Shown: in pieces, positions 32,219-41,767 of the stretch
How the letters are laid out: each line of letters begins with the position of its first letter
How positions within the stretch are numbered: position 1 is the first letter of the stretch
Made by a program: the position numbers and the translations under genes
Source of the DNA: Siderastrea radians
Taxonomy: Eukaryota; Cnidaria; Anthozoa; Scleractinia; Rhizangiidae
DNA length: 64,000 nt
Reading direction: 5' to 3'
NCBI GenBank assembly: GCA_964017195.1
Contig: OZ024890.1
Span: 24,055,201-24,119,200, forward strand
Notes under the pieces: model-generated
Told to the model about the DNA's origin: nothing
The model's input: the letters and a program-made list of their open reading frames with translations, nothing else
The model's database searches: none

Positions 32219-32567
32219 CCATTGAATGAAAACGCGCGTGCGTCGCACAAACCGTACAAAGAGTCTGCCAGCGCGTGTTACCCAAAAGTGGATTTCAAAC
32301 CCCTTGGGATTGTAGTTGAAGATAGGACCGCACCTCCTTTGGGGTTTACCCATGCCAAAAGTGTTACTGAGTTCTGAGTACCCAGCTTCCATGTGTTAGG
32401 GAACTCGATGATACTGCCAAAGAAACTATACGAGCCACTGCGTCGTCCATCAGGTCCTGGGGCTGGTCGTACGTTGTTTAATTTACCAGGTGGGTTTTTA
32501 TTGGGTCCTACATCGTAGCCCCCATAGTTTACGGTCAGAGGGTAGAAAGCGACAGCATCCGGGAGGC
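31997..32567 (-). pseudogene. Laminin-G-like (concanavalin-A fold) exon with frameshifts
   Basis: Begins after a TTTTAG acceptor and encodes a LamG-type jelly roll homologous to the intact exon at 34702-35325 (VAFYPL, PAPGPDGRRSGSYSFFG, VTLLAWVNPKGG, FVRFVRRT, WSFVSATYDQRTGIATLHVN). A single-base deletion near 32330 shifts the frame within the sheet region. A second shift near 32000 comes just before a premature stop. LamG domains bind glycans or matrix ligands in extracellular proteins. Two shifts suggest decay, although each is only one base and could be a consensus error. Confidence 0.7.
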
Positions 32568-32623
32568 CTAAAATAAAGGTTGATGAGCACAATAAATCAT
32601 ATTTGAAACCTTGTATATATAGA

Positions 32624-32769
32624 CAATAATACATGGGCGCGCGGAGATATGAAATTTCTCTTCGAGTGTTCAACGCGATATCTCACGAGTGAGCGTAGCG
32701 AACGAGTGAGATATCGAATTGAATACGAGAAGAGAAATTCCATATCTCCAAGCAACCATGTATTATTGT
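32624..32769. repeat. Fold-back element, ~60-bp imperfect arms
   Basis: CAATAATACATGG at the left and its exact inverse at the right enclose further mirrored blocks (GGAGATATGAAATTTCTCTT against AAGAGAAATTCCATATCTCC, and GCGATATCTCAC against GTGAGATATC). It lies just upstream of the decayed LamG exon. Confidence 0.8.
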
Positions 32770-33060
32770 GTTTATTATATAAACACAAAAGCCCACAATA
32801 TTACTGAAACAATTTTTATTTAAGGGCAACAGCAGTAAGCGTAGGGGCAAAAGATAAAAGTGATTCCGGTTCAACTCATTCAAACAAACAATTTTCAAAT
32901 ACATTCATTAACTCGATAGAAAACTTTTCACTATTATTTTATTTTCATGCTATTACTACTACTCTTTACTGCTTTATTTGTCCGTATTCATTAGTAGACA
33001 ATCTAAAGTCACCGTACCTTCTTGCTCCAGATTAAATTTGCGACGTAAATAACTGGAATA
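32770..33060. other. Non-coding, nothing recognised
   Basis: AT-rich sequence between the fold-back element and the composite retro-relic. Confidence 0.4.
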
Positions 33061-33577
33061 GCACTTATCGATTAACCCGAATATTGTCATCCTCAAATTC
33101 GGCAAAGTCGCAACTCGCCGTTAGTTGTCGAAGCCTACACACAAACTGATCCGCAGTCTCGTGTCAAAATTGAGAAATTCGTTTAAACAAGTGCCTCTCG
33201 AACAATTCAACTGTCAAACGTTGTCCTTCGATAACAGACTCGCTGTAACGTAGGTTTCTAAGATGACGCTCCACAGAAGCGATAATTCCTCTGAGTGTTG
33301 TTGGCTCATATTCATTACCAGACTTTTCTCACAGACAATAGAAATCTGCTGGGGTAAGCGTCTAATTCTGGCGGCGGCAGTATGTCTTGGAGTTGTCTTG
33401 TTTCGTTTTCATTTGGCAAAAACGACTTCATCAATGCTACATCGTTGTGCATTTCTTTGGGTGTTTTTGTTGGCTTCAGCTTCGACAAATCTTTCACCAT
33501 CTTCGTCAGTGAGGGACACGAATCTTTCACTTGCCGAATTTTTGGTTGTTTTTTCTGATACACTGCTCGAGGCCATC
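33061..33577 (-). pseudogene. Composite relic: Crypton/KIAA1958-like N-terminus joined to Gypsy-type gag
   Basis: From an ATG at 33577 the minus strand reads MASSSVSEKTTKNSASERFV. It continues through a shifted frame into PELDAYPSRFLLSVRK and EYEPTTLRGIIASVERHLRN, which resemble the N-terminal domain of KIAA1958/ZMYM-like, Crypton-derived tyrosine recombinase proteins. It then changes to ETADQFVCRLRQLTASCDFA, typical of Ty3/Gypsy gag. Frameshifts and stops are present throughout. The fusion of two element types suggests a deletion or recombination junction near 33215. Confidence 0.6.
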
Positions 33578-34701
33578 GTAACCTGTTAGTAGTTATTTCT
33601 TTTTTGAACAAGCCAAGCGAACAGCGATCGAGAACTACGAAATCATGGCAAGCCGCTGAAAGTGGCGCGAAAGTAGGCGCGTGACGTCGCGAAAGCTGAT
33701 TGGCCGTATTTTCACAAGTAAAATTATCGTAATTTTACGTGTACCAAATACGATTTTTCTCAGTGGTGGAAATCTCTATAAAACACTCCAGTTTATATAA
33801 TAAAGAATAATTACCTTCACCTGAAGGACTGTTTAAAAGCACGCTGCAAAGGATTAAAGACGCCCGATTTTCCAAGTGTTTTCCTCAACCTAGCACAAGA
33901 CGCCAGTTAAAGCTTGCAACTTCATAATAATAATAATAATTATATCTAGTATAATTTAGACATTTCCTCTAGCCATTGCCGGGATGTGAGAAAAGTAAAA
34001 CGACTGCTCGCGGTAAGGATTTTCAGATATCTGATAACACCTTCAAAGAAGAGAGTGATTAACTGACACCTGGAAATTAACTAAAGGCAGCCACGAATTT
34101 ACCAATGGTTGATCAAGTTGATTTATCGAACGATACTCAAGCATATTTTGTTAGTGATAAAAAGTGGTGTTTAATGTCCACGTTATTTTCTGTGGAGAAG
34201 AGGACTAGGCAGTACTGCCGTGGGGTATTGTAGGTCTGGTTGTTGGACCTACATGCAGAAAAGCAAATAGTATACTTTTTCAAATACGATATTGTATATC
34301 ATATATGGACGTTGATACACATGAACTGTGGCTGCAACAATTTGAGAATGAAAGATCTTTTGGCAAAAAGGAACGGCGCTGTCTATCTTACACCCCCCAA
34401 AACTCAGAAAGCAACACCAAAACAATGTGAAGCTTTAAAGATAGAACCAACCTGAGAAGACAAACTAGGAGATACGAAGACGTGAAACGAGGTACAAAAA
34501 ATGTGTAATTCCTTGGTCAATCAATTCAATTCCGTCCTGAAAACACGAAATAATTTCCTTGTCTTTTCTGGCATATCTTAGCAGAACAACAAGCTAGTTT
34601 TACTAAAAAATATACTTTGAAACTTGCAACTTGCAATCCGCACTTAAAACCAAAATTGAAACCAACCATCGTAACCAAATATAGGAAGAAATAAAACTCA
34701 C
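33578..34701. other. Non-coding, nothing recognised
   Basis: Includes a short TAA repeat at 33927-33943. No supported gene, although it lies on the 3' side of the LamG exon and may be an intron. Confidence 0.35.
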
Positions 34702-35325
34702 GCTCTCGGAAGCAGACGTTTTCAGCTCTCTTTATCTCTAGTCCAGACAGCGGCACGCGATAGACCTGCATGCACGAGATCCTGCCACGGAAGTACCTCA
34801 GATCGCGGGGCAACGCACCCATTCTGGAAGGCCGGTTAGTGGCAAGACAAATGCGCCCGATATACACGGACTTAATTGGTCGAGAATTTCGCCAAAGGGT
34901 CGCAATGCCAGTCTTCTCGTCATATGCTGCTCCGACGTAATTCCATTGCTTCGGTATCACCCTGTGGCTTATTAACTGTCGAGTTAGTCTCCCTGTGCGG
35001 CGAACAAATCGAACGAACAGCGTGTTGGGCCTGACAACCCAGAAGCGAACTCCTCCAGGGGCGAAATGGAAAATTGGTCCGGAACCCTCCGGGTATACCC
35101 ATGCAAGGAGGGTCAGTGAATAGTAGGAGTCGAGCTTTCCGTTGTTAGGGAAGTTGATGTAACTGGTTTTGCGACCCGAGAAGTAGTAGGAGCCGTCAGA
35201 AAGTCCGTCGGGGCCCGGTGCAGGTAGGTCATCACGCAACTCTCCCTCGAGGTTTTGACTTGCGCTAATGTCCTTTCCTCTTGTTTTCTTACTGAGCGGG
35301 TACAACGCAACAACACGAGGAAAGC
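34702..35325 (-). CDS. Laminin-G-like domain exon of a larger protein
   Basis: A single open exon of 624 bp bounded by acceptor CTTGATAG|G (35326) and donor AGAGC|GTGAGT (34701). It encodes about 207 residues of a LamG/concanavalin-A-like fold: VVALYPLSK at the start, PAPGPDGLSDGSYYFSG, LTLLAWVYPEG, FVRFVRRTG, WNYVGAAYDEKTGIATLWRN and a closing strand MQVYRVPLSGLEI. Such domains occur in secreted or membrane proteins and bind carbohydrate or matrix ligands. Partner exons were not identified, so the full protein is unknown. It is a paralogue of the decayed exon at 31997-32567 on the same strand, perhaps within one multi-LamG gene. Confidence 0.75.
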
Positions 35326-35951
35326 CTATCAAGGAAAGAGAGACGGATTACCTTAAATCAACCCTTTTCGCAGCGTAAGACTTTTGGGTTTTGGGAAAGA
35401 GGGTCAGGCGTCATCCATGATCTTTTGACTCTAAAGTGGTTAGGTCACAGAGGACACTACGATAGAGAACAAGGGCAGTGCTGAACTGATTGGTATGTTA
35501 AGCGAGTTTTTCTTGAGCGCATGACGGAATTCAAGGCCAGTGACATAAGCGCGCGTAATGCAAGCGGAATGTTGATGACGAGACATTTTGACGAAAAGTT
35601 TTTGTTCGTTTTAAATAACACTAAAGAAAACCAAGATATGCTACTGCATTTAATAATGATAATCATAATAATAATAATGATAATAATAATAGTTATTATT
35701 AGTATCATTATTATTATTATTGTTATTATTATTAATTGGAGAAGTCATTTTCAGTTTAGCCCTGATGGACAATTCGCCGGTATTGAGTAGAGCTCGTGTC
35801 ACCTTGCGTTGGGGCGGCCAAACGACGAAAAATTTGCGCCAACGTGCTTGCAAATGTGAGCTTAATCCAATTGAACGCAAGTCATCGCAGTTACATTTAT
35901 AAAAGTCCTGAAAATACGGTAAAAGCTCAACCCAAGGCGGAAACTTGCCTC
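35326..35951. other. Non-coding with AT-rich trinucleotide microsatellite
   Basis: An interrupted AAT/ATT tract occupies about 35655-35735. Nothing else is supported. Confidence 0.6.
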
Positions 35952-36110
35952 TGTTGACCATTCGGTAACAGGTGAAGAACTGAATTTATTAAGTAGCTAC
36001 AAGTTTAAATACATGTTATCTGCATAAGTGCGTGGAAATGCAACTAAGATATAAGTGCGTGTAACTATTACATGATAAGGTGCGAATGAATATAATTACT
36101 GCATTGTGCA
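35952..36110 (-). repeat. Gypsy 3' LTR
   Basis: Begins TGTTGACC and ends GTGCA on the plus strand, so it has TG...CA ends in either orientation. It pairs with 41164-41320. Confidence 0.9.
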
Positions 36111-36282
36111 ATACCTTCCCCCTTTTCAAAGCTAAGGGAAAACAAACAAAAACAAAGAAAGTCCATTACAGCGTTGCACATCATGTATTTTTTTAGTTCA
36201 CTGATTGTCCTTCGCATAAATGGTCATTAATTCTTTAAGGCAGTTTCTAATGTGCTTTAGGCAGTCTATGCTGTACTGTTCT

Positions 36283-39070
36283 TTAAATAACATAGTCTTT
36301 AAACCTTGCAGGAAGTCTGCGTTCTCTTGTTGAACAGCGGGGCGCGGTAGGTTCTGTCAGTGGCGCGCGTTCTGATTCCACTAGTGGCGTGGGTGTTGTC
36401 TGATCCATTTGTTCTGTTGGTCCACTTCCCGAGGGTATAGATGCAGTTTCAAAGCGGTCACAACTGTCAGGTGGTTCCACCTTCGCCTCCCTTATTTGTG
36501 CGTGGTTTCGCCAGACTGGTCCCATTGGTGTGTTCACTAGGCAGGCCCTTGGTGCCAGTTTTCCAGTTACCTCCCCAAAGATCCATGGTTGTGCCTGTTC
36601 GTGGGCCTAGGCTTCACATATACCTTTTTTCCCTTTGAGAACTCTCTAAGCGGCGCCGATGCTCTCTTATCGTACTGGGCCTTTGCTTTTTGTCTCCTAT
36701 CTGCAATGTTTTGCTGTACCAAACTTGGCGACGCTGCCTGCGGAACAAGTCGGCTCGGAGCGGTAGGTATGATGTCGTTAAGTCTTCTGGACCTCAGCCG
36801 TTGTGCTGGTGAGTAACTGTATCCCTGCTGGGGTGTGTTACGAAATGCTAAGAGTGCCAGATAGGGATCCTCGTGGCGGGACTTTTTTAGAACAGTCTTT
36901 GCAATCTTGACCGCGGATTCAGCTTTTCCGTTAGCCCGGCTGTAGTAAGGTGACGACTTAATCGTAGTAAATCCGTATTCTCGAGCAAAACTTGAGTACT
37001 CATGTTGTCGGTTATCCATTTGTCTGGAATTCCGTGTCGAGCGAAGTTCCTCTTCATGGCTCGAATGACCCTTCTTGCTGTTGTGTTTCTGAGGGAGTCT
37101 AGTTCAAAGAAGTCGCTGTAGTGGTCGACCATAACAAGATAGTTACTTCCGGCCAGCTGAAAAATATCTGCACTTACTTTCGACCATGGTCGGTTGGGAA
37201 TTTCATGAGATCTCATTGGTTCTTGAGGTCGCTCGCTTAGGTATTGGGAGCAAATTCCACACGATAAACATGTCTCTCTGATAGCTGCCTGCATTCCTGG
37301 TCAGAAAAGAGACTCGCGTGCCCATCTTTATGCTACTGTCTGCCCCTTGGTGCGCTTTATGTATTTTTCGTAGCATCTCAGGTCGTAGAAAAGCTGTGAC
37401 AATGACTTGATGAGACTTGTAGAGATCATCATCATAAACTGACGACTCGTCTCTGAAGTTCCAGTAAACTCTGAGTTCCTCTGGTGCTTCCTTCCTTTCT
37501 GAGGGCCAACCACTCGTTACCACTGTATGTAGAGCTGCTAGGACAGGATCTTTGGCGGATTGTTGTCTTATCCTTTTTAGTGTGTCGGCTGTAACCCGAT
37601 TTAGTGTGAGATCCATTACCTCCAATTCCAATCGAAAGACTTCACATTCCTGCTTGTCAGCAAAGGTGTGGTCAGGATCGGTGACGGTCGCGCTTGACTG
37701 CCACGCGGCCGCGCGCGAGAGAGTGTCCGCTACGTACAGCTCTTTCCCCTTCTTGTACCGGACTGTGAACTGATATTTCTGCAATTTTAGCATCATTCTT
37801 TGCAACCTGCGCGGGGCTTTGCTGAGTGGCTTCTTAAATATTGTCTCTAAAGGCTGGTGATCCGTGTGGACCGTTATGTCATGCTTGCTGTACAAGTACT
37901 GATGCCACTTATCCATGCAGGATATAATAGCAAGGCACTCCTTCTCGATCTGGGCGTAGTTCTTTTCCGTGCTGTTGAGCGTATGCAAAGTAAAACAGAC
38001 AGGCTGGTCATTTTGTAGTAATATACCACCAATGGCGTCTTCAGATGCGTCCACTTGAAGTGTTACTGGAAGGGTTACGTTGTAGTATCGTAGGGCGGTT
38101 GTCGAAGCAATGAGATCCTTTGCCGAGTTAAATGCATTTTCATGATTGTTTGACCATAAAAAAACAGAGTCCTCCTTCGTCAAGTCTCTGAGTGGGCGGA
38201 CTGTTTCGGATAAGTTGTGACAGAACTTGCTTAGATACTGGCACATACCGAGAAAACGCTGCACTCCTGCTTTGTCAGTTGGCTTTGGCATCCCTGTGAT
38301 TGCAGCCACTTTGGCCAGATCAGGTTCTACTCCATTTTTGGTTAGTTTATGTCCCATGAAGGTAACGGAGGGAGATTTGAATTGACGTTTCTTCGCAGAG
38401 AGTCGTAGGTCATATTTGCTGCACTTCTCTAGCAAGTTTGTCAGATTTCTGTCGTGATCGATATCTGCTTCCTCCTTTGTATCTCCACATCCAAAGACGC
38501 AGATGTCATCAGCAATGTTGATTACCCCACGAAGACCGTCTAAGAATTCATGTTGCCGCCGCTGATACTCCTCCGGTCCCGAAGCTATCCCAAATGGCAT
38601 GCGGTTGTAACAATATCGCCCGTTTGGTCCCTGAAACGTTGTGAGTAGCGACGACTCGTCATCCAGAACTATGATATGGAAAGCCTCATACACATCCACA
38701 ATAGTGAACACTTTAGCCTTTGTCAGTAGTGGAAGCTTCTCTTCGATCGTTGGTATTGTGTACTTTGGTCTTTTGATTGCCTTGTTAATGGTTTGGCTCG
38801 GGTCAATGCATATACGGAGTTTGCCATTCGGTTTTTCTTTCACCAGAATGTTGGAGAGCCAATCTGTAGGTTGAGTTACAGGCCTTATGATGCCAATCTC
38901 TTTAGCTCTTCGATTACTCTTTCCAACTTTGCAACAGGAACTCGGCGCGTTGGAGCGTGTACAGGAGAAATACTGGGATCAAGAGAGATGTGCATGGGGG
39001 TTCCAAGAGGTTTTCCGCGGCCTGGCTTGAATACGTTCGCGAAGTGTTCTAACACGTCCTCCCTTGTCAA
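36283..39070 (-). pseudogene. Gypsy pol: reverse transcriptase, RNase H, integrase (broken)
   Basis: The long frame 38843-37203 holds the reverse transcriptase (catalytic motif INIADDICVFG, where many relatives have Y or V in front of ADD) and RNase H (LQVDASEDAIGGIL). Upstream, 39070-38885 is the protease-RT linker and ends in a stop. A frameshift near 37200-37290 leads into the integrase: a zinc-binding CLSCGICSQY segment, the first Asp in SADIF, the second in ITDN, and the Glu in ANGKAESAVK. Another shift falls at the second Asp. The C-terminal tail (to 36283) follows one more stop near 36560. At least four lesions are present. Confidence 0.88.
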
Positions 39071-40202
39071 CTTTCCTAGTGGTGGAAGCGTGTGTTTCGT
39101 CGGCGTAAATCTTCAAATAATCCAATGCTTGTGCGTCCTTCCCGCAGAGAAGTGGTGGCTTATTATAAGGCAGATCGACCACATGGAAACCTATCGTGTG
39201 TATCTTTCCTTTTCTATCACAGCAGAGGGTAACCTGGCCTCTGGGGCGCATAGTTTCGCTTCCGTAAGTGTTGATTTTACTTCTGGTCTTCGCAATCTGT
39301 GCGTCGGGAAATAACTCGTTTAACAAACTGCTGGGCATAGTGTTACACGTGGATGTCGAGTCAATTTGTGCTTTTACAACTTTAGTTTTCCCTCCTTGAA
39401 TGAGGTGGAAGTGGGCAAAGAATTTTCTTCCATGCTGCGGTGCTGTTTCACAGTCCGCAGCGAACGCTTCTTCGCCTGTATCATCTTCGATACAATTTGA
39501 TTGCTGATGCCGTCCTTGCCGTCTTGTGCCTCCTGTACAAGCTCGGGCGAAATGACCAGTAATGTCGGGGCTGTTGATGACTGCCGCGGCACCAGTAATA
39601 CAAGGCGGTGTTGACCCCGGGCCTTGACTTGCGGATGTTGATTTACTCGTAAAATTGACCTGCTCTTCCTGCGTGTTTCTGGCAGTTTTCATTAACTTAT
39701 TCGCGAATGTAGTCGCTTCAAAAGCTTTAGCAACTTCAACAACTTCTCATAATGTGACCTTTGTTTGTGCGGTGTATCTAAGTATGTGTCCCTTCCCAAT
39801 TAATTTCACACGAAGGGCTTCAGAAGTTAAACCGGCGATGAATTGATCTCTCGTAAGCTCGTCAGCGAAATTTTCATATTCACACTGTGCTGCTTGATTG
39901 CGTACTCGCGTCTCCCAGGAAGCTATTGATTCGTTTTCGTTTTGTAACAAGTGAAGGGACTTTTGTCGTTCGCCAGAGACTTCGATGCTCGCACCCTAAT
40001 ACTCTCTCAAAGCATTGAGAACCATGTGAGGCTTCTTCTGATCATCTTTGGTAAGACCCAAGCTGTATTTGTACACTGCTCTAGCCGCAGGGGATAATGC
40101 TGCCCGGAGACATGCCATCGCTTTATCTGGCTTGGTCCCTTTCGCTGCTTCTGTATCTTTCGACAGATCGAACCAATTTTGCATAATACAATAGTCTGTC
40201 AA
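38979..40202 (-). pseudogene. Gypsy gag and protease (broken)
   Basis: Gag begins MTDYCIMQNWFDLSKDTE and continues past an in-frame TAG (39996) into SWETRVRNQAAQCEYENF, the usual Gypsy gag core. A TGA follows near 39747. The last frame (39692-38979) has a degenerate nucleocapsid region and a retropepsin-like domain with AQIDSTSTCNTMP. That motif departs from the classical D-T/S-G triad, as is common in this cnidarian Gypsy group (from memory). The product would not be made intact. Confidence 0.8.
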
Positions 40203-40299
40203 TATCCTCGATAAATACTTCTATAGAATTATGTGTAGATCATCGCAGTGAAGGTGTTTCAACCTAAGCGGTTGAAAAGAAGAAACCTGAAAAAATTCA

Positions 40300-40372
40300 G
40301 GCTTGAACGAGAATCGAACCCATGACCTCTGCGATACCGATGCAGCGCTCTAACCAACTGAGCTATCAAGCC
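40300..40372 (-). tRNA. tRNA-like unit (Thr-GGT-like by position), probably SINE-type pseudo-tRNA
   Basis: Folds as a 73-nt cloverleaf with a perfect 7-bp acceptor stem (GGCTTGA/TCAAGCC), a perfect D stem and polymerase III boxes TAGCTCAGTTGG and GGTTCGATTCT. The anticodon stem has an A-C mismatch, and position 33 is C instead of the invariant U; the anticodon by position is GGT. These flaws and the repeat context argue against a decoding tRNA. Confidence 0.55.
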
Positions 40373-40570
40373 AACTGGGAGCTGGTCAATTGAGAGTTCC
40401 TATTTATCCCGTACATGGAGAATGAATGAATATTAATATATGAAATTCATATATTTGAACTGCGGATAAAGACAGAATTATGTGTAGACCATCGCAGTGA
40501 AGGTGTTTCAACCTAAGCGGTTGAAAAGAAGAAACCTGAAAAAATTCAGTCAATTGACCAGCTCCCAGTT

Positions 40571-40643
40571 GGCTTGATAGCTCAGTTGGTTAGAGCGCTG
40601 CACCGGTATCGCAGAGGTCATGGGTTCGATTCTCGTTCAAGCC
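40571..40643 (+). tRNA. tRNA-like unit, copy 2 (probably pseudo)
   Basis: Same sequence as the copy at 40300-40372 apart from CACCGG in place of CATCGG in the anticodon loop. Both polymerase III boxes are intact, so transcription is possible. Confidence 0.55.
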
Positions 40644-40819
40644 TGAATTTTTTCAGGTTTCTTCTTTTCAACCGCTTAGGTTGAAACACCTTCACTGCGA
40701 TGATCTACACATAATTCTGTCTTTATCCGCAGTTCAAATATATGAATTTCATATATTAATATTCATTCATTCTCCATGTACGGGATAAATAGGAACTCTC
40801 AATTGACCAGCTCCCAGTT

Positions 40820-40892
40820 GGCTTGATAGCTCAGTTGGTTAGAGCGCTGCATCGGTATCGCAGAGGTCATGGGTTCGATTCTCGTTCAAGCC
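40820..40892 (+). tRNA. tRNA-like unit, copy 3 (probably pseudo)
   Basis: Matches the minus-strand copy at 40300-40372 base for base. The tail is also shared with the preceding unit. Confidence 0.55.
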
Positions 40893-41163
40893 TGAATTTT
40901 TTCAGGTTTCTTCTTTTCAACCGCTTAGGTTGAAACACCTTCACTGCGATGATCTACACATAATTCTGTCTTTATCCGCAGTTCAAATATATGAATTTCA
41001 TATATTAATATTCAAATACTTCTATGTCGTGCTTATCATCTCCTGTCGCTTAGAACTCCGGAAACGGGGTGTTCGTGGCGATACTCGCAGGTGCGCTACC
41101 GGGTTGTTGAAACACTAATTCACTAAGCCGTAAAAGGGCTAAACAACTGACTCGCTGCCACCA

Positions 41164-41320
41164 TGTTGACCATTCGATAACAGGTCAAGAACTGAATTTA
41201 TTAAGTAGCTGCAAGTATAAATACATGTTATCTGCATAAGTGCGTGGCAAGCAATTAGATATAAGTGCATGTAATTATTACATGATAAGATGCGAATGAA
41301 TATGATTATTGCATTGTGCA
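41164..41320 (-). repeat. Gypsy 5' LTR
   Basis: Matches the LTR at 35952-36110 with scattered substitutions and short indels. The adjacent TGGTGGCAGCGAG on the minus strand is the likely primer-binding site. Confidence 0.9.
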
Positions 41321-41754
41321 ACACCTCTATTCACAATTCCATGTCGGCAGGGCATAAGAGGATTGTTGTGCCTTTTTTGTTTTGTTCCTTGTTTGCTTGA
41401 TTAACTGGGCGTTTATCATGTAGACAAATCGTGTTCTCTAATACCAGTGCCACATTGAACCCCGACAAATGCCACATATTTAAAGGAAAAACGCAGTGAT
41501 TGAAAAACGTCGCAACCATCCATTAAACTTGTTAGTGAGTTCCCGCTTTCTCAACAGCATCTACACCAGGAACTAACTCGACATTTTATTATCTGCATCG
41601 CGGTTGCATCACGTTGGAACTGTAAATGTGACTAAATAGAGCCTAAGCGTTTCTAACCAAGCCAGTTTGGGAGGAAATGCATGGCTTCTGAAAACCCTGG
41701 GTGACCTGTGGTAAGCGTCGAATGTTGGAAGGACTGGGAACTAGTTTACAATCC
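41321..41754. other. Non-coding flank
   Basis: Between the retrotransposon and the putative promoter at 41755. Nothing recognised. Confidence 0.4.
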
Positions 41755-41767
41755 AAAATGGCGGCCG
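41755..41767 (+). promoter_or_regulatory. YY1-like site at a probable transcription start
   Basis: AAAATGGCGGCCG matches the YY1 consensus AAnATGGCGGC, which often sits just downstream of TATA-less starts. A splice donor and two exons follow. Confidence 0.35.

Larger units (their letters stand above)
40222..41016. repeat. Inverted cluster of tRNA-like repeat units
   Basis: One and a half units on the minus strand (about 40222-40548) meet two full plus-strand units (40549-41016). Each unit consists of a 73-bp tRNA-like head followed by a tail with TTCAGGTTTCTTCTTTTCAA, TTCACTGCGATGATCTACAC and an AT-rich end. The arrangement forms a large inverted repeat. It lies between the Gypsy 5' LTR and gag, so it inserted after the retrotransposon. 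Confidence 0.85.
35952..41320 (-). mobile_element. Degenerate Ty3/Gypsy LTR retrotransposon (K02A2.6-like)
   Basis: Two LTRs of about 158 bp enclose gag, protease, reverse transcriptase, RNase H and integrase in Gypsy order on the minus strand. Next to the right LTR is a primer-binding-like stretch TGGTGGCAGCGAG; next to the left LTR is a purine tract AAAAGGGGGAAGG. LTRs differ at several positions and the frames carry stops and shifts, so the copy is old and inactive. No env-like frame is seen. A clear target duplication could not be identified. The leader between the right LTR and gag carries an inserted cluster of tRNA-like repeats (40222-41016). Confidence 0.92.

Noticed and set aside
35521..35961. 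ORFs rich in I, N or Y repeats
   Set aside because: Direct translation of the AAT/ATT microsatellite.
35942..41330. 5-bp target duplication of the Gypsy element
   Set aside because: Flanks GCCTC and ACACC do not match; I do not report a duplication.
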